From contig WNNJ02002475.1 in the NCBI GenBank assembly GCA_012934845.2, positions 1 to 64,000 of the forward strand: a stretch of 64,000 nt of DNA. The letters run 5' to 3'. This DNA comes from Pomphorhynchus laevis. Lineage: Eukaryota; Acanthocephala; Palaeacanthocephala; Echinorhynchida; Pomphorhynchidae. Positions within the stretch are counted from its first letter, which is position 1; each line of letters opens with the position of its first letter. A program made the translations under genes and the position numbers. The notes under the pieces are model-generated. The model did not search any database, was not told the origin of the DNA, and saw nothing but the letters and a program-made list of their open reading frames with translations. Shown one piece after another: positions 12,480 to 24,000 of the stretch.

Positions 12480-12960
12480 ACTATTTATTATCCATAAAAA
12501 AATTTCCTCTTAAAAGTTCTAAATTATTTTTAATATTATTGTGTTGATTTATATATTTTACTATTTTTTATTTGATTTTATTATAGTAACCTAGTTTTAA
12601 ATATGTATCTATTAAATTATTTAAATGATTTTGAAGAAAGCCAATATCATTACATATTGTTGCAATTCTTAAAATTTCATTATTTAATGTATTATATTTT
12701 ATATTATATGGCATGCATGAATGCTCATGCAAAAATATGTTTATTGTAAATTTAAATATGTCATCTTTACTATATAAATTAAAAGTAGATATAATTGATA
12801 TTAATTTAATGTTTATATCTAGATATACACCTTTCTTATCGTCAATATTGGTTTTGTTAAGAATAAGGTAATGTGGATAAATTTGTTCGCTTATTGAATA
12901 AAAATTTTTAGAATTAAATACACATATATCATGAATGTATCGAAACATATATTTGATGTC
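12480..12960 (-). mobile_element. Penelope-like family A, RT C-terminal part
   Basis: A 126-residue minus frame (12568-12948) begins MFRYIHDICVFNSKNFYSIS and continues through LYSKDDIFKFTINIFLHEHS to GYYNKIK. It matches the copies at 61 kb and 28 kb. The catalytic motif reads YIHD where sister copies have YIDD. Confidence 0.8.
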
Positions 12961-13559
12961 TTTATGTAGTTCAGTATAAAATTAGTATCTTCACTCCACT
13001 GGTTTTATTTTTGTTCGTTTATTTCGTGCTAAATTGTTTAGTCATCAAGTCCTTATTTTTTATAGAATTCTATTTAAAAGAGGATGTACACTTTGGTAGA
13101 TATGCCCATGTATTTTAATTACTTGTGTGGACAAATCAATTAACTTGTTGAATTCGTAAATAATAAACACAAATAACATTTTCATTTTAAGATAATGTCA
13201 ATTTGTTTATTTCACAAAGAGCTGAAAGCAACTCATACGTTCAACGTTTCTCGCTAAACACATGGCATACTTTCATCAAACAAATGAATAATCGTCAAAA
13301 TTACTTGTTACTTTAATTTTTTACAATTTATTTAGTCTCGAAGCATCATAGTCCACTTGTTTAATAATAATTGCGTTATACTAAATTTGCTAGTTAATTA
13401 TTATTTTTAATTTATATGATACACAAATCAGTTCAAATAACTGAGTTTTTTATACGACATATAAATTAAAATAAAGATAAATAATAAATAATTATATAAG
13501 ATTTTATATAATTTATTATTATATCAAGTTTTAATTTAACATAAAAGTTAATTTTTATT

Positions 13560-13810
13560 TATTGACTGATAAATAACAGAAGATGTATAATAAGGATTAA
13601 ATGTCATCAGGAGGAACTGCTTTGTTATAAAGTTTCTGCCTCTATTCCTCGACCGAACATAGCAGAGAGACCAAATACCTGATAATGACGTATTTTCTAT
13701 TATGAAATTTGACTATTATAATGTAAAGCATATTGTTTATTATCCATCCATAACATTTTCTTGCTTAATAGTTTAAATTAATTTTAATAATATTTTTTGA
13801 TTCATAATTA
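13560..13810 (-). mobile_element. Penelope-like family A, 3' end
   Basis: Plus-strand sequence with GTCATCAGGAGGAACTGC and AATGACGTATTT is the family's conserved untranslated end, also at 4.2, 16.4, 27.7, 52.6, 58.3 and 60.9 kb. The remaining stretches at 12961-13559 and 13811-14199 are AT-rich and hold no gene I can support. Confidence 0.65.
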
Positions 13811-14199
13811 TTCATTATAAGAAAAAGACTAAAAATCATCAAAGTTGCTTGAAAATTAGCAGAAAAATATTCGTATCAAGAATACATAGTTTCAGTATTT
13901 CTGACAGAGGTTATATTACCGGAAAAACAAAGTACACATGTCAAAATAAACTTGTACAAGTTAGGTTACCCGCAAATAGGCTCTTTCCATGGTTGGTACA
14001 AAATCTTTCATTTTCATTTCATTCCAATATCTAATAAGATGACTTCATTGACAAAAGCTTACTACTCAAAAACAGTTTATTTAAAATAAAATTATTTAAA
14101 TAACCTACTCGAATTAAGAAATTTGAAATGTAAAACAAAATACTATTTTTTTAAACCAAAAATTACAAATAATAAATTGTGTCTAAGTCTTGTCTATAG

Positions 14200-14991
14200 C
14201 TCGTCCCCTAAATCGTGCCCAGAACTCAACTAGCGTTACCGCGTTGGATTTCAACGCTTAGCCACTGTAGCAGGAAATCCGTGGAACGCCGCTCTCCGGT
14301 CACCGCTGCTATCCGCCGACCTATTTCGTGCATTAGGCCTTCCGCCTCTGGTCCCAACGCACCAAGCGTTTCCACAGCGACCGTCACAAAATTGTAGATC
14401 GGTGTCAGGCAGGCGTTTTGCTGCGTTTTTTGTCCTTTGCTCCACTAGCTACCGCTCCCGGTGCGGTCACAGCTGTATTTAGATGACTCGGCACCAAGGT
14501 GTCTGGGCAGGTGAAGTCCCAAGTCAAACACCTGCCACTTGACCGTTGAGTCAGTGATAATCCATCAGGCCGCCTGTCATCATGTTGCGCCAGTGACTTC
14601 GGCTCCGGACGCGATGGAATTTCTGCCGACATTAGTGCACGCTTGATGAGATCGTTAACTGCGCTGTGGCGTGACAGTCTACCGCGGACTTGTGACATCT
14701 GAGCCCATTATGTCTGCTGGCGTCTACATCCGCTCCGCAGACACATACATATGGCAGACAGACTGGGGCACCGAGGCGCAGGGCAATGGCGGTGCGTAGT
14801 GACGAGTCGTCGAGTCTTGTGTCCAGCGACCAGCAGGGACGTGTGTGAAGGAAGGCCCCGGAATGAGGTGCAGTAGCCGCAAGTAGACGCGCTTTGCTTG
14901 CCTGGTCAAGTGCAGCTAACAACACCTTCGCTCCCTGGACACTATAGATAAATACTAGTAGAATTTTAAGTTTTAGTAGTTTTAAATTCAT
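14200..14991 (-). mobile_element. GC-rich LINE fragment with restriction-like endonuclease
   Basis: Read on the minus strand, successive frames give QGAKVLLAALDQASKARLLA, TRLDDSSLRTAIALRLGAPV, a Cys-His finger CVCGADVDASRHNGLRC, HSAVNDLIKRALMSAEIPS, the nuclease-type RPDGLSLT and WDFTCPDTLV, and finally RSADSSGDRRAAF. This is the C-terminal finger plus PD-(D/E)XK-type nuclease of an R2/CRE-group LINE. Frame changes occur at about 14700 and 14440, so it is dead, but the protein is still easily read. GC content is well above half, against roughly a quarter to a third around it. Confidence 0.8.
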
Positions 14992-16300
14992 AATATAAAG
15001 TTGGAAATTGTTTAAATTTAAATCATAATATATCTATTATCAAGTGTTTAATAATTATCACTAGTTACCTAATTATCATTCTGTGTATAAAAATCATTGT
15101 CCATTTTATCGGTACCCTTGTTAATCTCTATTTCTATTCATACGTGTCAAGAAAACATTTTGAAATGTAGTATACATTCACTGTAGAATGTATAAAAGTA
15201 ATATAATACATAGTGTGTACTATCGTATGTAGTATAAATTGCAAGTATTTAAACTATGCTGTACTACATTGAGTGATGGTGGTTGTTCATGTCCCATATT
15301 TTCCTTATCCTAAACTACTCTTACTGTGAATTAGTGCTGAATGTTCTACTATTTCTTAAGATTGCATCTGGTATAAAGTTGAAATAGCTTAAAGAAGGTC
15401 ATACTCATACTGTATAAAATCAAAAGGCACTAAAATTATAGTTCTGTTAAAATGTGTTAAAGTTTAAGATATCATAAATGCATAGTTTTACGATATTCGG
15501 AAAATCGAAACAACCCACGAATACGAAAGTTACAACTAATTCATATAGAAAATAAATCATAATTCATATGCATTCAACTATAACTCATATACGTATAGAA
15601 AATCATATCTTTGTAAACATTCTAGACTGGATTAAAAATAGGTTGCGTTTTCTTTCAAAGAATTAACAAATGCAATTGTCATTGCCTTTCCTTACAAACA
15701 AGAACTTATTAAACAAGAACTAATTGTTAGTTTGTATTGTATCATATACAATATCATATATCACATATTTTATGTAAGAAGGTGTTTGTTAAGTCACGTC
15801 GTTTGCAGCTAATTTCAAAAGTTGTATTCAAACAGAGTACACATGAAACGACAATAATAGATATAGCTAAAGAGAAACAGATTGAATAACATTCTATCGA
15901 TTGAGAAATGAATGCCTTCAGCTAGTGTATCAAAGCAGTAAGGTATGTGCTAGTTATGCATTTATTGAATATTTAAGTATTTGAAGATTTAATTGCATAA
16001 TATAATGACTAAATAACATGTGTAACATACAAAACTTCAGCCAAATAATTATATGTTACAAGATTTATTGAAGAGGGAGGGTACTTGATATATTTCACTT
16101 ATTTGCGGACAATGATTCATTTTATTTAAGATAACTAGCAAAGCAGACAACGACGGCATTCAATTATTTTTAAGACCATTGTGTTCATCATTAACATCAA
16201 TAGCTTGCTTAAATTTTATCAAGCTTTAAATATCGACAATATACGTAAAAAATATGAACAGTTGTCTGCTTTGCAGCTCTATTTATAAAATAACGTGATT
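14992..16300. other. AT-rich intergenic stretch, nothing recognised
   Basis: No frame, RNA gene or repeat that I can name. Short direct repeats such as TAGTATA are ordinary for this base composition. Confidence 0.5.
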
Positions 16301-16314
16301 ATGTTTTTTAAAAC

Positions 16315-16395
16315 TTGAGAGGATTCCGTGGGAAGTTGTATCAGTTAAGCAGACACGAAAGAATCGACAAAACAGTAACAAGTTTCGCTTCGTTA
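16315..16395 (+). repeat. fragment of the ~295-bp tandem family
   Basis: The stretch GATTCCGTGGGAAG through ACACGAAAGAATCGACAAAAC matches the units at 25962-26430, ending before the ribozyme-like part. The adjacent 16420-16620 is another family A 3' end (AATGACGTATTTTC). Confidence 0.55.
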
Positions 16396-16657
16396 TATCT
16401 TTGTTCTGAAATAACCAAACATCAGAAGGAACTAATATATTATCAGATTTCGACCCCTATTCCTCAACATAACATGGCAGCGTGGTTTAACACATGCTAA
16501 TGACGTATTTTCTCTGATAAAATATGATTATCAATTATCTTATTATATTACAAAGTATATTATTTATTATCCTTAAATAGTTTTCGCCTAAGAGTTTAAA
16601 TTTATTTTGCCACTTATTTTATAATAGACAGTTATTGTAATATAAAATACTCTAATC

Positions 16658-16934
16658 CAGAGGTGACCAACACGAGCCAATTTTTTGTTGCAAGTACCCA
16701 CACATTTTTCAAATATTTGCCTTTTTCAATCAAAAATGTTGAAAAAAATGTATAACTTTGTTTTCGTGAATAAGAAAAATATTCAAACAAACTTTTGGAA
16801 ATAATCGTAAAATAACTAAAAAAAATTATTAACAACTTTATAAGAAAAATCCCGTCTTTAATAAAAAGATAATGAGCCATCGTGCATCGTTCAATGCATC
16901 ACAATTCTCGCATGCGCCATGAGTTGGACCTATG
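16658..16934 (-). mobile_element. hAT-type MITE, 277 bp
   Basis: Begins CAGAGGTGACCAAC and ends GTTGGACCTATG, an imperfect terminal inverted repeat of the hAT type. It is flanked by a perfect 8-bp target-site duplication CTCTAATC (16650-16657 and 16935-16942). The interior matches, in the opposite orientation, the left part of the hAT element at 43434-44293, so it is a deletion derivative of that family. The intact duplication suggests it is fairly young. Confidence 0.88.
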
Positions 16935-17454
16935 CTCTAATCGAACAATTAATGTTAATAATAACATGAAAAAAGTATACATTAATCACAAACTTCATTA
17001 ATAAATGTATAGATAACATACATATAGTTAGAATTTTAAATAATAGCAAAAGTAAAGAAATAATATGATCAGATTTAAGTAAATATATTCCTAAAATAAT
17101 ATATAAACCGTTACCGTCATTAGGATTAAAAATTTGTAATTATAATTGAAAATTCGATGTGATTTGGAACGATCATGCTTGAAACATTCAACAAACATAA
17201 TGTGATTTCAAAACTATTAATATTAAAAATATAATTTTCAAAATATAATTTTGTTTTATTTTTTATTTAATATAATCAAAATGTAACTTAATTTTCAAAA
17301 TATAAAAACCTACGATTTTTTACGCTTTATCAAAATTTATATTTTGCTTTTATGAAGAAACGGTATGAAAATGTTAGAACCTTAAATTCGGAAAGATAAA
17401 TACATGTTATAATTATTACGAATTAAAATGAATTACGAATATGCTATAATTAAT

Positions 17455-17935
17455 GTGAATGAATGCGTTTTCGACACTGCTTAATTGACTAAGGCTTGCA
17501 CTCTTTACCATATCGAATTGCTGTGCGGACAATAATTAAACACTAGGCAGATGTTGTTCGATCTGTTAACGAGCGCAATCTTCAGTCAATTGAGTAAAGC
17601 GTCTGAAACGCATTTATCACAATGTCGCAGGCAACCGAAACTACTAGTGGATACTTCATTCTACTGATGAGTGTTGCCGGGCATTCCATCCTTCGGTGCT
17701 AAAGTGATCGTCTTGAAGTTACATGATATCTGAAAGTCGTTATTCAAAGTACATTCTACCAAGCAACACTATTTTTCATAAATGCCGTATTTCGTAAGAA
17801 ATCCCGGACCGTTGTTTACTCAGCACATCCGTCACCACCATTATACATGCCGTTTCCATTAAAGATCCAACGAGTGTAGCCACAATTTAACAACAACTTC
17901 TACCTAGTGTTTAAGGATGGTCTGAATTAGTGTTT
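17455..17935 (+). repeat. dispersed diverged copy of the ~385-bp unit
   Basis: Shares CTACTGATGAGTGTTGCCGG, ATGCCGTATTTCGTAAGAAA and TAGTGTTTAAGGATGGTC with the units of the array at 54485-55633, but with many substitutions. It is therefore an older, solitary member. Confidence 0.8.
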
Positions 17936-18257
17936 AAGTATTGAAATAAGAATATTTAATTAAAACCAGCAATGAACAACTATTTTATTTTAACTTTTTG
18001 TCCAAAAAGGTCTTTATTAATCTAGAACATAAAAAACCACAGTTAGTCCGAAAAATAATAATTACTTAAAATAGCTTTATCAAATCATGTAACAGGTCGA
18101 TGGAATTGAAATACATGCTAGATGTTTAGCCTGTGCGGTTCATCAGACATTAGTTGTCCAACCCATTTTTGTTCGAGCTTTATATACTATTCCAACCTTC
18201 TATTTCGATGGGACACGTAAAACATAATGAGGGCTATATTCTCAAGTCTGCCACGGT

Positions 18258-18730
18258 ATTTTTGCAATGTGTATTCCAAAGAATTCCATCGAATGAAGTT
18301 ACTGTGATTTGAAAGACATTAGAGAACATATTGGCTTTGTTATCTCAGAAAAAATACGACGAGCTTTTAAAGAGGTCAATTGCCTACCGGCATTATTTAG
18401 TTAATCTGGAAAATATTCACAGATAAAAGATTGGAAAAAGAATTATGTTAGACTAACGTTACGAAATAAAATTGCTATAAGTTTTGCAGTCCTTGATAAT
18501 GAGGATTCGTCAGGTACTATAGGTCTTCATGTTATAATTGGATCTTAATCTGTCAAGGAAATGCTTGACAATCTACACCTTATCACAGAAAATTCACATC
18601 CTGAATATCTTCTATCATCACAATTGATAGAGCTATGTGTATTCCAAAGAATTCCATCGAATGAAGTTACTGTGATTTGAAAGACATTAGAGAACATTAG
18701 AGAACTGAGTTCTCTAAAGACATTAGAGAA
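18258..18730. repeat. direct repeat of about 65 bp
   Basis: TGTGTATTCCAAAGAATTCC through AAAGACATTAGAGAACAT is present at about 18270-18335 and again at about 18635-18700, followed by further short ACATTAGAGAACT repeats. Confidence 0.7.
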
Positions 18731-18739
18731 CTCATCATT

Positions 18740-20400
18740 CTGTACGTTTCTCGCAAATTGACAAAGACGCTATTATCAAAGCTGGTAAAAAACTAACGGA
18801 GGTGCAGATCCGTCAGGATGTGATTCGACTCTATAGAAGTTTATGCTCATAGGGTTTTGAAATCATTCACGTAACCTTGCAAGAACCTTGGCTGATTTCA
18901 TAATTCGATTAAATACTGATAAAATTGATCATGGAGTTCTTGATGCGTTTATGGCATGTAGGATTGTCGCTGTCCCGAAGAAATCCGGGCATACTACTGT
19001 TGGCGGTGTGTGAAGTTACGAGACGCATAATATGCAAAGCTATATTTGAGGTTGCAAAATTAGACTTGCAAGACGTGGCTGGAAGAAGCCAATTGACAGC
19101 ATCACAACAAAGCGGAATTGAGTTTGTTATTCATTCCCCCAAATCCGCATTTATGTCGAATAAACAACATTATGTTCTTGCCGTGGATACATCTAATGCG
19201 TTAAACTATTTAAATCGAAAAGCTGTTATTTACCATATACAATACATATGTTCTTCGTTAGCTTGTGTTCTTTCTAATAAATGCAAAACCGACGCTCAGC
19301 TAGTGTTTGGTTGTACACGCATATTTTACCAAGAGGAGTTTACATAATGGGACCCCTTAGCTATGACAGCTTTCTCAATGGCCTCACTTCCGTTGATCAA
19401 CAGAATTAAAAATAGTGTTCCCGGCATCGCACAAGTTTGGTCTGCTGATAACGCAAACTTTGTTGGTACAATTGGCGAGTTAACTCTAGTTTGGAATATA
19501 TTAAAAGGCATCGTACGTCAATATGAATATTATGTTAACGCTGAGAAAAAACCATTGCTTACTCATCTATCAAAAATAAATCAAACATGTTTATCGAAAG
19601 AAATTGGAATATCATCGGATGGTATTATGATTATTGGCATACCTGTAGGCACCAACGAGTTTGTCAATTCGGTTAAACTTGATCAATCTCGAAGTTGGAC
19701 TCCTCTATTTGATCGTCAAGTAGAAGTGTTTAAAGTTGATCCACATGTATTTTATGTTGGTCTAACAAAAGCAGCACCATGAAAATGGATTCACTTTCTT
19801 AGAAATACAACATTTGAATATATGAATTGTTTAAATGATATCAAACAAAGGGTTCAACAAGAAATATTGAATGCGATTAACCATGCTATCCATAATTGCA
19901 CATCATAGTGGCTAAGTACACTTCCTATAATCTTTGAAAACCATCATATGCAGTCTCGTGAATTTAGAGATGCCTTATCTTCCAAATATGGATGGAATAC
20001 ACTTGGTCTAAATAGGAAAACATATATTCGGATCAGCAAACGACATCATTACGCATTATCATGTAATCAATGTGGTGTACCAATAATCCGTCATTACGAG
20101 ATTCGAAAAACGATCGCTTATGCATTATCAGAAATATGCCACGGCATTGAAGTTAAACCAACATTGCAAACATTCCAGACAATTTAGTATTTAAACATAA
20201 TTCAACAACGAGAAATAACAATGCGAGCTTAGACATGTCATGCTATGGACTACAAGATAATCGATATGAGCGGACGTTTTTAACGTCAATGTTTTTCAAT
20301 ACAGGCTACATCGTATGCCAGCGGTTCGCCTCTCATTGCATTTGAATTGAATGAAAAACAACTGCAAGTAATGTTTAAGAATTTGAGTGTTGAATAAAGC
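18740..20400 (+). mobile_element. old LINE with restriction-like endonuclease (R2/CRE group)
   Basis: Plus-strand frames at 18925-19347, 19363-19782 and 19948-20187 carry the same order as the better copy at 44.6-47.2 kb: VCEVTRRIICKA, the DTSNALNYLNRKAVIYHIQY segment around the first catalytic aspartate, WDPLAMTAFSMASLPLINRI, QVWSADNANFVGT (second catalytic site, here ADN), GIPVGTNEFV, then a Cys/His finger C-x2-CGVPIIRHYEIRKTIAY. Several stops and frame changes make it a dead copy. The closest relatives in protein style are R2/CRE/NeSL-type LINEs; the clade is not resolved. Confidence 0.75.
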
Positions 20401-20744
20401 AAGTTTGTACCGTTAATATTTTTCTATATCCAGAGGAAATAGACCGCGAGCTCTTAAACTACTCAAGAACATTGCATCGATAACCTCTAAGTCAAAATCA
20501 GAACAATAGAGTGATGCGTTGGTACACTTGAAATGTAAAATAAGTTTATCAATTGCGCGTGCTTTTTTATTATGTTTACGAATGCCTCGCCATAGTAGAA
20601 AACGTCAAATCTTACCTGACAATGCAACTCATTTATAGGCCCATTTACAGGAACCCAGATGTTGTATAAAAATTAAATAAAAAATTGATATAATCGACTA
20701 ATTAAGCACTTTAGAAAATTTAATCAAGAATTATTTTTGAGTCG

Positions 20745-20890
20745 GATCAAAGAAAGGAGAAGAATTTTATTTGATAATTCGCAAACCTCTGTTAGCATCT
20801 TCAGAAAATTACCAGAAATTGCTAGAAATTACCAGAAATTACCATCTTCAGAATTATTCCAATAATTCTTTATCAATAATGGATCATTAT
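20745..20890. repeat. partial palindromic repeat, GGATCAAAG family
   Basis: GTCGGATCAAAGAAAGGAGA with TTGATAATTCGCAAACC-TGTTAGCATCTTCAGAAAATTA resembles 34880-35045. An internal CCAGAAATT is repeated three times. Confidence 0.6.
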
Positions 20891-21071
20891 CAACTACTTA
20901 AAAAATTAATCACCTTTTTATTTTATTAAGGATTCTAAATATGGGTATTAGTTATACATTATTAAATCTATTAAAGCTTTAATTATCGATAAACATCTAG
21001 CTTAATATTTGATATCTGTAATTTTTAACTATATCGCTGCATATAGTTACTTATCTTTTCGTTGTTAAGGA

Positions 21072-24000
21072 ATGACTGAGATAATTTCAGAGAGTAATTC
21101 ACTGTTCACCGATAACGATATTGACGGCAAAAATGTCATTTTCGTATCTGGAGTAAATAACGAATCTGAATCAGAATTTTGTCCAATAGACGACAATTTC
21201 CTTACCAGGGAGCATCTTAATTATACAGATGACATTGATAGTGAACCCCGAAAGCGATATACCTCGTCAAGTAATTCGTTATCATCCGACTTGGCACTTA
21301 GTCTCCCCAAAAGTACTGAATACCAGCAAGACCAGTGTGAAAACTTTCCATGGGAGTTACAAGATTTTCAAACGTTATGTTCTAGAGAACAACTTCCAAA
21401 GTATGATAATATACCCTATTTGAATAGATCCTCAAAATCACAGCGAAGTTTCAACACATTCGATGATCATATAAACAACAACTATGTGGAAAACAGTTGC
21501 TTTCATTCAAATCAATCTCCACAATTCAATTTGAACCCGTTTAGTTATAAGAGTAGCAATATCGATATTAATTGTTATAATCCCAATCAAAACAGTAATT
21601 CTTCTATCATACGTGAAGATTCAACAAACTATGATACAAACAGAAAATCGCTTAAATACGACGAGTATCAAACTATGCCGAATCAATCGAGTGAAGAAAT
21701 TTCAAACGCCAAAATAGATAGATTAAATTCACAAAATTTTCCTGGCCTAAATACTAATGAGAATTATGATTTCCTTAAACTTATGGCTCCAGACATCACT
21801 TATAAACAGAATATTGGAATTAGATACTTACAGCCGTCTCAATCTATCGAACACCCACCTATTATTATCAGGGAAATTCGAGATCCTACCCCTCCACCAC
21901 CTCCTCCTTTGATAATTCGACAGCGAATACAAAGTCCTAAAACACCATCACCTATAATATTACGAGAGAAACCCCCAACTCCTATACTATCAGATAAGCC
22001 TCGAATACTAATAAAGCGCTTACCACCACCCTCCCCACCACCTAGACAAATCATACTGCTTAGATATCCAGAACCACATCCAAAACCAAGAGATATAATT
22101 ATTGAGCGATGGCTCCCGAGCGCTAGTAGATTGCCTAAGACTCGAAAAGTGATTTACGAACGAATTCAAAAGAATGGAAGAAAAAGGTCACCAGTCAAAA
22201 ATTTCATCGTGAATTACTATCCCAGGCCAGTTAAGGTGGACAAGGTACCGGTACAGCTTCCCACCCAAATCGTCGATCCAAATCATTACACTAAAACTTT
22301 TCATTCCACACTTGTACATCCAGGTAAATTTGAGCAAATAATGAAAAGCAATAATGATGAATACATTCCAACAAGTTATGAAGAAATGGTAAGTAAATAA
22401 TTACAATATCCTAATATAATTAATAAATATCATTAATAAGCAACACTCAAAGGTAACTAATACGATGATGTATTTATGAAATAGTAATTAATAAAATCAT
22501 ATTTTAAAGAAACGACAAGTATCACCATTTAAATAATAATATTATTAACTATAACTTGGTAGCGAATTTCCGAAATGTAAGGCAGTAGTGTGGCTATATT
22601 AAGGCAATACTATGAATATATTAAGGCAGTATTATGACTATAATACTAATTTTTTGAGTCAATATTAAGGCAGTAAAATATGCTAAAACGAACCCTAATT
22701 AAGCCTAACTCTCTCTATTTGCGATACATAGATGATATTTTCATGATTTTCTAAGGATCTGATGAACAACTAACGACACTGATAACATATTTAATGTAGG
22801 TAGAAAATTGTCTTTTAAATCAAATAATGGAACAAGTATGTAAGTCGTAGATGTAAAAATTTATAAAGATCATAATGTGCAGCATGCTCTTTACAAAAAA
22901 ACGAATGGAAAAATAATTACTTACGCTGTAAAATCGACCATTCGTTATCGATTAAAAGAAAAAAATATTCAATTTTTCTGGTTGTGGCACGACATTATTC
23001 TCCCAGGTATTGCTCCTATTCTTGATATAAACGTACATTTCACGTTTCGAGTAAAATGTAAGTTTGCTTACTCTATACACTGGTGATGATCGGATTCAAA
23101 CTCAGGATGTCTGTATCGCGGTTTCTACGGTGCATCCAGTGGGCTAGCTGCTCCAGTGGTGTTGGTATACATTTCTGTATATTATTTTTTAGGAGATCGT
23201 ATTCTAACGATCTATTAGAAACTTACCCGATGTGTGTGATCCGCTAGACAGATCACTGTTTTTCATGCTGCCACTTGCTATAAATGTTTTTAATTTAACT
23301 TGATTGCATTTATGAGCCGAAATTATTCTGGTTATGGCCCGACATTATCCTCACATGTATTGTTCCTATTCTTGATACAGCAGGACGCTACTAATCATTC
23401 TGGGTGGGTCTCAGCAGCTGCTGACACAGACATACATATCACGTTTCGGGTAAAATGTAGGTCTGCTTACTCCATACACTGGTGCTTATCGTGAAGATAC
23501 ACATTTCTGTATATTTATTTTTTATATGGGATCGTATTCTAACGATCTATTAGAAACCTACCCTATGTGTGTAATCCCTAGACGGATCATTGTTTTTCAT
23601 GCTGTCACTTGCAATGCATGTTTTTAATTTGACTTGACTACATCTGTGAGCTGAAATTCTTCTGATTGTGGCACGACATTATCCTTACAGTTATTGTTCC
23701 TCCTCTTAATACAGCAGGATGCTACTAATCAGCCTCCCAGACTGATTAGTATCGTCCTGCTGTATCGAGAATAGGAACAATACATGTGAGGATAATGTCG
23801 TGCCACAACCAGAAGATTTTCAGCTCACATATGCAATCAAGTTATATGAAATTATCCAATGTTTAATAAAATAATCTATTATTATTTATTATACAATGAG
23901 GCTTGCAGAATTTTATTATTATGGAGCACGCCAGAACAATGTTGACAATATATTTAATATTTAATTCGCTTGAGCGTTGGGATAAACGACGATTTATATA

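Noticed and set aside
14215-14397. plus-strand frame in the GC-rich island
   Set aside because: Shadow of the minus-strand LINE; long frames are expected at high GC.
21839-22054. Gly-rich minus-strand frame
   Set aside because: Antisense of the proline-rich repeats of the real gene.
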